Below, one piece after another: positions 1-10,900 of a DNA stretch of 64,000 nt (positions are counted from its first letter, which is position 1; every line of letters starts with the position of its first letter). The translations under genes and the position numbers were made by a program. The stretch is taken from positions 22,460,120 through 22,524,119 of the forward strand of contig OZ023208.1 in NCBI GenBank assembly GCA_963995525.1, in the 5' to 3' direction. Source of the stretch: Escarpia spicata (lineage: Eukaryota > Annelida > Polychaeta > Sabellida > Siboglinidae). The notes beneath the pieces were generated by a model. That model made no database searches. It was not told the DNA's origin and was given only the letters and a program-made list of their open reading frames with translations.

Positions 1-365
1 TCTGTGACACAAGTAATGCTTAACGACACCTGTGACACAAGAAAGTTAAATGACATCACATGATATGCATCTGACACCGGTGGTGTCAAATGATTTTCTG
101 ATATGTCATTGATACAAATTGTACAGCTTCATACACCTCAGAGCTGCAGACATTGTACTCTTCATATATGGAGGTAGAAATGTTGTATGTATCACAAATA
201 TATCTGATAAGTTGGCTTATTTGTCTTTTAATTAAACAGTGCACAAACACAACCAGGCATGGTGAGGAAATTTTCTGTAAATATCCTCACATTATTAACG
301 TATTTATTTATAGGAGATGTTTTCCTGTGAGCCTACATGTTGGACAACATTCGCTTTTGTTGCAG
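1..365 (+). other. RMC1 intron (upstream part)
   Basis: No exon is seen here. The first 100 bases carry a few degenerate copies of a TGTGACACAAG-like word. The stretch ends in a good acceptor, TTTTGTTGCAG, at 355-365, just before the first recognisable RMC1 exon. A weaker acceptor (ATTTATAG, ending at 314) would lengthen that exon in the same open frame, so the exon start is not fully certain. Confidence 0.5.
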
Positions 366-3300
366 ACTTCGATGCTGTTTGATATTAAACTTGGGGGAGA
401 GTCTGATGGCTTCATAAACTATCACTACCCTGTCTTGTCACCGCTTCCAATCAGACCATTCAAATATGTTCTTCCAGGTAAGCCTACTAGTACATAGTAA
501 GACAGGTGGTGGTGGTGGTGCTGGTGGTGGCGGTGATGATTGTGGTGGCAGTGGCAGTTGTGGTGGTGGTGGCTATGGTGGTGATGGTGGTAGCAGTGGT
601 GACTGTTATGGTGGTGTCAGTGGTGATTGTGGTGGTGGCAGTGGTGATTGTAGTGGTGGTGGTGGTGGTGGCAGTGACAGTAGTGATTGTGGTGGTGGTG
701 GCAGTGGCTGTGGTGATTGTGGTGGTGGTGGTTTCAGTGGTGGTGGTGATTGTGGTGGTGGTGGTTTCAGTGGTGGTGGTGATTGTGGTGGTGGTGGTGG
801 TGGAGGTGGCAGTGATGATTATGGTTGTGGTGGTGGAGGTGGCAGTGATGATTATGGTTGTGGTGGTGGAGGTGGCAGTGGTGGTAGTGACAGTAGTGAT
901 TGTGGTGGTGGTGGCAGTGGCAGTGGTGATTGTGGTGGAGGTGGTGGTGGTGGTGGTGGAGGTGGCAGTGGCAGTGGTGATTGTGGTGGTGGTGGCTATG
1001 GTGGTGATGGTGGTAGCAGTGGTGACTGTTATGGTGGTGTCAGTGGTGATTGTGGTGGTGGCAGTGGTGATTGTAGTGGTGGTGGTGGTGGTGGCAGTGA
1101 CAGTAGTGATTGTGGTGGTGGTGGCAGTGGCTGTGGTGATTGTGGTGGTGGTGGTGATTGTGGTGGTGGTGGTTTCAGTGGTGGTGGTGATTGTGGTGGT
1201 GGTGGTTGTGGTGGTGGAGGTGGCAGTGATGATTATGGTTGTGGTGGTGGAGGTGGCAGTGATGATTATGGTTGTGGTGGTGGAGGTGGCAGTGATGATT
1301 ATGGTTGTGGTGGTGGAGGTGGCAGTGGTGGTAGTGACAGTAGTGATTGTGGTGGTGGTGGCAGTGGCAGTGGTGATTGTGGTGGAGGTGGTGGTGGTGG
1401 TGGTGGAAGTGATGATTGTGGTGGTGGAGGTGGCAGTGGCAGTGGTGATTGTGCTGGTGGTTGTGGTGGTGGCAGTGGCTGTTGTGGTGGAAGTGGCTGT
1501 GGTGGTGGCGGTGGTGATTGTGGTGGTGACTGGTGGTGGTGATTGTGGTGGTGGTAATTGTGGTGGTAGTGGTGGTGGTGGTGGTGGTGGCAGTGGTGAT
1601 TGTGGTGGTGGTGATTGTGGTGGCAGTGGTGATTGTGGTGGCGGTGGTGATTGTGGTGTCAGTGGTGATTGTGGTGGCAGTGCTGGTGGTGGTGGTGCTG
1701 GTTATTGTGGTGGTGGTACGGTGGTGTGCGTGTGTGCGTGCATGCATGCATCTGTATAAATCATTAGTAAAAAATAATTCTTCATAAAAAACAATTGTAC
1801 TTGAATATTAAATCCATCTTTATATTTGATAAATGTTATATAACCAAACAAATTATAATTAAGAACATGTGTTTACCAACTTCCTTTCAAAACAGGTTTC
1901 ACTCATTGATGCAATGTTCACCCATTGTTTGTTGTAGCTTTGCCAGCCTCTGCTGCTCCAGATACCCAAGACTTCCTCTGTCAGTTGTGTATCCTTTCTG
2001 CCTCCAGACAAGTTGCTTTCTACAGTTTATCCATATTGTATGTTTATTTCTAGATCAGTTTAATTATACCCTTTCACTCTACAAACAATGTTGGGACATC
2101 CAAGCCCAATCATGTTGTAAACATGGTGGGACAGGCTATTTGATGTTAAAAACAATGTGGGACATCAAAACCATTTCATGCTGTACATGTGTGTGTTTCA
2201 TGTTAAGTTTAGTGCTGAAAGAACTATAAGAATGTGTGACAGTCTCTCAAACAAACATTAATGTGTTTCTTTGTCCTTAACATCACAGACTCTCCCAACT
2301 GGATTGTCTTTCAACCAAACATTGTCATCGATGCCAAATTAGGTATGTTGTTTATCAAGTTTTATGATCTATGTATGTATCTATGTATTGATATATGTGT
2401 AAATAAATAAATACTGTGGCCCAGTAAACTATCATTCTCTTATGTTATCGCTGTTGAAAACATTAAAATGAACAGTAACTGTTCATTGGCATTGAAGTGA
2501 ATAACTGTAGTTGATTGTCAAACTTATTAAATATATTTCGTATTCACTTATCCAAAGATTAAGTTACCTGTGTAGAGTCATTTTCTTGAAATGTTGTTTC
2601 AGTAATCTGATTGTGGGAATTTGTTTGGCAGGTTATGTGTGGTACGTGCAGCTACGACTTGAGCCACTCACTGCCATGCTACCCGACAAGGTAGGTTCTC
2701 TTGGTGTGTTTTACTTGGCATGGTGGTTTCTTCCATGTGTGTTTGTTCTCCCTTGCAGTGTCAGTGGATAGACTGTATCCATGTGTGTTTGTTCTCCTTT
2801 GCGTTGTCAGTGGATAGACTGTATCCATGTCTGTTTGTTCTCCCTTGCAGTGTCAGTTGGTAGACTGTATCCATGTCTGTTTGTTCTCCCTTGCAGTGTC
2901 AGTGGATAGACTGTATCCACGTGTGTTTGTTCTCCCTTGCAGTGTCAGTTGGTAGACTGTATTCATGTGTGTTTGTTCTCCCTTGCAGTGTCAGTGGATA
3001 GACTGTATCCACGTGTGTTTGCTCTCCCTTGCAGTGTCAGTGGATAGACTGTATCCATATGTGTGTGTTCTCCCTTGCAGTGTCAGTTGATAGACTGTAT
3101 CCATGTGTGTTTGCTCTCCCTTGCAGTGTCAGTTGATAGACTGTATCCACGTGTGTTTGTTCTCCCTTGCAGTGTCAGTTGATAGACTGTATCCACGTGT
3201 GTTTGTTCTCCCTTGCAGTGTCAGTTGATAGTCTGTATCCACGTGTGTTTGTTCTCCCTTGCAGTGTCAGTTGATAGACTGTATCCATGTGTGTTTGCTC

Positions 3301-6300
3301 TCCCTTGCAGTGTCAGTGGATAGACTGTATCCACGTGTGTTTGTTCTCCCTTGCAGTGTCAGTGGATAGACTGTATCCACGTGTGTTTGCTCTCCCTTGC
3401 AGTGTCAGTGGATAGACTGTATCCATATGTGTGTGTTCTCCCTTGCAGTGTCAGTTGATAGACTGTATCCATGTGTGTTTGCTCTCCCTTGCAGTGTCAG
3501 TTGATAGACTGTATCCACGTGTGTTTGTTCTCCCTTGCAGTGTCAGTTGATAGACTGTATCCACGTGTGTTTGTTCTCCCTTGCAGTGTCAGTTGATAGT
3601 CTGTATCCACGTGTGTTTGTTCTCCCTTGCAGTGTCAGTTGATAGACTGTATCCACGTGTGTTTGCTCTCCCTTGCAGTGTCAGTGGATAGACTGTATCC
3701 ACGTGTGTTTGTTCTCCCTTGCAGTGTCAGTTGATAGTCTGTATCCACGTGTGTTTGTTCTCCCTTGCAGTGTCAGTTGATAGACTGTATCCATGTGTGT
3801 TTGCTCTCCCTTGCAGTGTCAGTGGATAGACTGTATCCACGTGTGTTTGTTCTCCCTTGCAGTGTCAGTGGATAGACTGTATCCACGTGTGTTTGCTCTC
3901 CCTTGCAGTGTCAGTGGATAGACAGTATCCATATGTGTGTGTTCTCCCTTGCAGGGTCAGTTGATAGACTGTATCCATGTGTGTTTGCTCTCCCTTGCAG
4001 TGTCAGTTGATAGACTGTATCCATGTGTGTTTGCTCTCCCTTGCAGTGTCAGTTGATAGACTGTATCCATGTGTGTTTGCTCTCCCTTGCAGTGTCAGTT
4101 GATAGACTGTATCCATGTGTGTGTTTGTTCTCCCTTGCAGTGTCAGTTGATAGACTGTATCCATGTGTGTTTGCTCTCCCTTATAGTATAAATTGATAGA
4201 CTGTATCCATGTGTGTTTGCTCTACCTTGCATTGTCAGTTGATAGACTGTATCCATGTGTGTTTGTTCTCCCTTGCAGTGTCAGTTGATAGACTGTATCC
4301 ATGTGTGTGTGTTCTCCCTTGCAGTGTCATTTGATAGACTGTATCCATGTGTGTTTGCTCTCCCTTGCAGTGTCAGTTGATAGACTGTATCCATGTGTGT
4401 TTGCTCCCCCTTGCAGTGTCAGTTGATAGACTGTATCCATGTGTGTTTGCTCTCCCTTGCAGTGTCAGTTGATAGACTGTATCCATGTGTGTTTGTTCAC
4501 CCTTGCAGTGTCAGTTGATAGACTGTATCCATGTGTGTTTGTTCACCCTTGCAGTGTCAGTTGATAGACTGTATCCATATGTGTGTGTTCTCCCTTGCAG
4601 TATCAGTTGATAGACTGTATCCATGTGTGTTTGTTCTCCCTTGCAGTGTCAGTTGATAGACTGTATCCATATGTGTGTGTTCTCCCTTGCAGTGTCAGTT
4701 GATAGACTGTATCCATATGTGTGTGTTCTCCCTTGCAGTGTCAGTTGATAGACTGTATCCATGTGTGTTTGCTCTTCCTGATAGTATAAATTGATAGACT
4801 GTATCCATGTGTGTTTTCTCTACCTTGCAGTTTCAGTTGATAGACTGTATCCATGTGTGTTTTCTCTCCCTTGCAGTTTCAGTTGATAGACTGTATCCAT
4901 ATGTGTGTGTTCTCCCTTGCAGTGTCAGTTTATAGAGTGTATCCATGTGTGTTTGTTCTCCCTTGCAGTGTCAGTTGATAGACTGTATCCATGTGTGTTT
5001 GCTCTCCCTTATAGTATAAATTGATAGACTGTATCCATGTGTGTTTTCTCTCCCTTGCAGTTTCAGTTGATAGACTGTATCCATGTGTGTTTGTTCTCCC
5101 TTGCAGTGTCAGTTGATAGACTGTATCCATGTGTATTTGCTCTCTTTGACAGTATCAATTGATAGACTGTATCCATGTGTGTTTTCTCTCCCTTGCAGTT
5201 TCAGTTGATAGACTGTATCCATGTGTGTTTGCTCTCCCTTGCAGTGTCAGTTGATAGACTGTATCCATGTGTGTTTGCTCTCCCTTATAGTATAAATTGA
5301 TAGACTGTATCCATGTGTGTTTGTTCTCCCTTGCAGTGTCAGTTGATATACTGTATCCATGTATGTTTGCTCTCCCATGCAGTGTCAGTTGATAGACTGT
5401 ATGCATGTGTGTTTGTTCTCCCTTGCAGTGTCAGTTGACAGACTGTATCCATGTGTGTTTGCTCTCCCTTATAGTATAAATTGATAGACTGTATCCATGT
5501 GTGTTTTCTCTCCCTTGCAGTTTCAGTTGATAGACTGTATCCATGTGTGTTTGTTCTCCCTTGCAGTGTCAGTTGATAGACTGTATCCATGTGTGTTTGC
5601 TCTCCCTTATAGTATAAATTGATAGACTGTATCCATGTGTGTTTTCTCTCCCTTGCAGTTTCAGTTGATATACTGTATCCATGTGTGTTTGTTCTCCCTT
5701 GCAGTGTCAGTTGATAGACTGTATCCATGTGTATTTGCTCTCTTTGACAGTATCAATTGATAGACTGTATCCATGTGTGTTTGCTCTCCCTTGCAGTGTC
5801 AGTTGATAGACTGTATCCATGTGTGTTTGTTCTCCCTTGCAGTGTCAGTTGATAGACTGTATCCATGTGTGTTTGCTCTCCCTTATAGTATAAATTGATA
5901 GACTGTATCCATGTGTGTTTTCTCTCCCTTGCAGTTTCAGTTGATAGACTGTATCCATGTGTGTTTGTTCTCCCTTGCAGTGTCAGTTGATAGACTGTAT
6001 CCATGTGTGTTTGCTCTCCCTTATAGTATAAATTGATAGACTGTATCCATGTGTGTTTTCTCTCCCTTGCAGTTTCAGTTGATAGACTGTATCCATGTGT
6101 GTTTGTTCTCCCTTGCAGTGTCAGTTGATAGACTGTATCCATGTGTATTTGCTCTCCCTTATAGTATCAATTGATAGACTGTATCCATGTGTGTTTGCTC
6201 TCCCTTGCAGTGTCAGTTGATAGACTGTATGCATGTGTGTTTGTTCTCCCTTGCAGTGTCAGTTGACAGACTGTATCCATGTGTGTTTGCTCTCCCTTAT

Positions 6301-7908
6301 AGTATAAATTGATAGACTGTATCCATGTGTGTTTTCTCTCCCTTGCAGTTTCAGTTGATAGACTGTATCCATGTGTGTTTGTTCTCCCTTGCAGTGTCAG
6401 TTGATAGACTGTATCCATGTGTGTTTGCTCTCCCTTATAGTATAAATTGATAGACTGTATCCATGTGTGTTTTCTCTCCCTTGCAGTTTCAGTTGATATA
6501 CTGTATCCATGTGTGTTTGTTCTCCCTTGCAGTGTCAGTTGATAGACTGTATCCATGTGTATTTGCTCTCTTTGACAGTATCAATTGATAGACTGCATCC
6601 TTGTGTGTTTGCTCTCTCTATTGCAGTGTCAGTTAATAGACTTCCTGCTCTTGCGCCATGACAGCAAGAAGGTGATCCTACTCGTGTGTAAGGACATGTT
6701 GTTACCTGATGGTCAGGCGACTCTCACAACCATCGCTAGCATCTTCAACAAGCTCAACCGGGTCTACTGGAAATACCTGCAGGACCAGGGCCAATCTCTG
6801 GTGAGTTTATTGATAGTTCCAACACATCAGCAGTCTTATTTTTTGTTCTAAAGGGTGGTCGCACATGTCCCCGGAAACATATAGCATGATGTATTGGTTT
6901 CTTGTGGTTTTGTCGTTACTGTGTGTAGGGGTGGAAATAAATCACTCCAGTGGTGCCACCAGTTGTGTGGTGCAAGTATTATGCAGAGACGAATGATGAG
7001 CATTTGCTGTGTTTTGTAGCCATATTGGACTACATAAGACCATAAATCTGCTGGGATGGTGGGGTGTTGCTGTGTGCTGTATTGAGTTGCAGTGTGCTGG
7101 ATTGAGTTGTTATGTGTGCTGTATTGAGGTGCTGTGTGCTGCATTGAGTTGTCATGTGTGCTGTATTGAGTTGTCATGTGTGCTGTATTGAGTTGCCCTG
7201 TGTGCTGTATTGAGTTGTCATGTGTGCTGCATTGAGTTGCCCTGTGTGCTGTTTTGAGTTGTTATGTGTGCTGTATTGAGTTGTTGTGTGCTATATTGAG
7301 TTGCCCTGTGTGATGTATTGAGTTATCGTGTGATGTATTGAGTTGCCCTGTGTGCTGTATTGAGTTGCTATGTGCTGTATTAAGTTGGTGTGTGCTGTAC
7401 TGAGTTGTCATGTGTGCTGTATTGAGTTGTTGTGTGCTGTACTGAATTGCCCTGTGTGCTGTATTGTATTGTCATGTGCTGTATTGAGTTGCCCTGTTTA
7501 CTGTATTGAGTTGCTGTGTGCTGTATTGAGTTGTCATGTGCTGTATTGAGTTTCATGTGTGCTGTATTGAGTGTTGTTCCACAGTTGACTGAGGGCGCGG
7601 GCCGGGCCGAGCAGACTCACCCACAGCGGGGCCAGCCAATCATTGACCAGTCAGACATGTACACACACGTCTTCTCTGTATTCGCAGACTGTGAGGTGAG
7701 ACCTGGACACATAGACAGTCACATGCACATATACATGCAGGCACACATACACAAGCATGCACGCACGCAGGACACATAGACAATCGCATGCACGTACGCA
7801 TGCATGCACGCAGGACATATAGGCAGTCACATGCACGTACGCACGCACGCATGCACACATCATGCCATACAGACACACACATGCATACCTGCACACACAT
7901 ATAGACGT

Positions 7909-7979
<71 letters not shown>

Positions 7980-10900
7980 TATTGTATAGTGTGTACATCT
8001 ACCTACAGCATCCAGAACATTTATTTGGATGAGATGATATACAAGACTTATTACTATTACAATTACTAACAAACATGGCCATCTTTCTGGATGGCCCTAC
8101 GTACGTACACATGAAGGAACAGTTTTTTTACCAGACTTCTAACAAAGGTTACATAATTTAGAACCTTTGCTCACAATGTCTTGCATGTTTTCATGATTGT
8201 TCAAAGTTATGTCAATCATTAACCTACTGATGGATGGCTTATGTGATTTTGAACAATCAGAGGAAACACACTGCATTGCAGACATCATCAAGACATTATC
8301 AAATTGTCAGTACTACAACCAAGGGGGAATTAAAAAAAGCATTTCAACAATTAGTTCATGTTGTGGTTGTTGCTTGCAGGGGGTCAGCTATAAGTTCATG
8401 TTGTTGTTGCTTGCACAGGAGGTCTGCTATAAGTTCATGTTGTGGTTGTTGTTTGTAGGTGATCAGCTGTAAGTTCATGTTGTTGTTGTTGCTTGCACAG
8501 GAGGTCAGCTATAAGTTCATGTTATGGTTGATGTTTGTAGGAGATCAGCTGTAAGTTCATGTTATGGTTGATGTTTGCAGGAGATCAGCTGTAAGTTCAT
8601 GTTATGGTTGATGTTTGCAGGAGATCAGCTGTAAGTTCATGTTATGGTTGATGTTTGCAGGAGATCAGCTGTAAGTTCATGTTATGGTTGATGTTTGCAG
8701 GAGATCAGCTGTAAGTTCATGTTATGGTTGATGTTTGCAGGAGATCAGCTGTAAGTTCATGTTGTGGTTGTTGTTTGCAGGAGGTCAGCTATAAGTTCCT
8801 GGTGGCCGTGCTTATTGAATATGTCCGTTCCCTCAACCATTTCCAGATTCCTGTCCATGTAAGTAACATGAAGGATATCCAACAAAGCAGTTTTTTTAAG
8901 CTTTCACTTGTGAATCATCTCTTGTTTGAATTCTACAGTTCCAGTGCCCGATTCTGGACAGTAAAATGCACCAACAAAAGATGTATGTCTTCTTTATTAG
9001 TTAGCAGAATACCATAACTTAACATATGTGATGGTGAATAAATTTATCATGGTACGTGGAAGAACTGAATGATCATCTCAGCAATCTGGTGTTGATGTTG
9101 AAGGAACATGCCAACATATCTGCCAAGTGTGAAGGATTATAACATCCTTCAAACAATACCGTATGTTATTTAATAATGAGATCCATTGACATAAGCTAGG
9201 AAAGTTAGTAACCGATATGAATCTGAGGAAATGTAAGATTTACAAATATACACACGTGTGGTTAATTCTATAAAAGTAAGACATTGGTTGGCATTGACGC
9301 ATGGTCAAACTTTGTTTTATGGTCACCTCAGTAATATAGCCACCTCACAATTAAGGTCACCCTTGTATAGACCCAGATTGTTTCCCAAAATTCTGTAATA
9401 GAAAAGTTTAGGAAATTAGTCGCACTAATATGGTCACCTGACTATTCAGGTCACTCTCGTCCATGCACGTGGGTGACCTTAATGGCAAGGTTCCACTGTG
9501 TCTGCATTCGATATCTGATTGTGTTTTATGGAGTGCAGTAGCACAGTGAATAGAGCATCAGACTCAATCGCGAGAACCCGGGTTCGAATCCTCAGCTGCC
9601 GTGTCGAACCTTGGGCAAATTTTGTCACTCTACGTTGCTCCAGTTCACTCAGCTGCATGACTGAGTACCTGGCTATAGACAGCGGTGGATATTTGTGTGC
9701 AGATACATTTCGCGCATTAATTGCTGAATGCTTCCCAGAGAAGTAGAGATGATGTTCAATTGAATAGGTCTGCCAGGGGTAAAGTGTAAAGCGCTTTGAG
9801 TAGTCCTGAGGACTGGACACTGCGCCATATAAGAACTGACCTTGTTGTTGTGTTCTTGCAGCACTACCTGTATGAGTTGATCATTAACACCCTGGTTCAA
9901 CACAGTCGCTTCTATCAGCTGCACCAGTTCCTACAGTACCACGTACTGAGCGACTCCAAGCCACTGGTATGACAACAGTTATGGCTCGTCACATCATTTA
10001 TTTAGTGGAATAAACCAGGAAGTATTTTTATTTAGTAATGTTAACCATAAAATGGATGATTTGATTTGTTTTAGTTCTTGACATGTCATCTTAAAATATG
10101 TAACAGTGTATAAAAACAGTGGCATTTAATCTAAGACTTTCAACCCCCTATATATACGGTAACTTTGTTTTCATAAGGTCACATATGTATAATACTGAAA
10201 AAAGCCTGCACTATATAGATGCCCTTATGTAAAGTGATCAAGAATTTTTTGGGAAAATACAGTGCCAAATTAAACAACATTTTAACCCCCTTAATCAAAT
10301 TAATTAATTTTTTTTAGTATAAAACATCAGTATTTCCATATCTCTTGGAATTTCAGTAACTTATAATTGCTTATCACAATGCTATTGTTATTAGGCTAAA
10401 AGTAAGTTATATATTTAAACATATGATTTATATCAACCAATCAAATGATTATCATGAAGCTTTCTGAGTGACCACTGTGTCATATACTGATGTGTGCACA
10501 TGCATGCTTGCATGTTGCAGGCGTGCCTCTTGTTGTCATTAGAGAGTGTCTATGCACCGGCTCATCAACTGGCACTTGACATGCTGAAGGTAACGTTTCA
10601 CCTCTGTCTGTATAAGTTGTAAATTAGATCCTCCTTTTTATGGCCTTGAAAAGGTCATTCTAAAGGTCCTAATTTTCACTTTAAATTAGATCTAGGCCCG
10701 AATCTATATTTATATATTTCAACAAAGGCGGAACGGATTGTGTATTGCACAGCGGTATACGCATCTTTAATCAAATAATGACATTTGATCACCGAATAAA
10801 TACGTCACGCGTGGTGGGCCTCTGAATAAAATTTCACTGTAATATATAATACAGGTAGGTGTATTATAGTGTTGTAATTTTGTATTGTAATTGGGAAAGG

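Noticed and set aside
466..1787. Long open frames of glycine/serine/cysteine-rich, valine-rich and histidine/threonine-rich proteins on both strands
   Set aside because: They are by-products of a period-3 GGT array inside RMC1 intron 1. They have no conserved domain, and several frames are open at once.
4930..6556. Series of 66-129-residue minus-strand frames reading repeated HTWIQSIN / MDTVYQLTL words
   Set aside because: Three 46-bp units make 138 bp, a multiple of three, so frames stay open by repetition. The region is intronic to RMC1 on the other strand.
2735..6626. CRISPR-like appearance of regular short repeats
   Set aside because: Units are tandem without unique spacers, the genome is eukaryotic, and no cas-like gene is present.
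9540..9612. tRNA gene, because of the perfect B box GGTTCGAATCC
   Set aside because: No foldable acceptor and anticodon stems. The sequence continues into a SINE body and tail, and a decayed sister copy exists at 14735.
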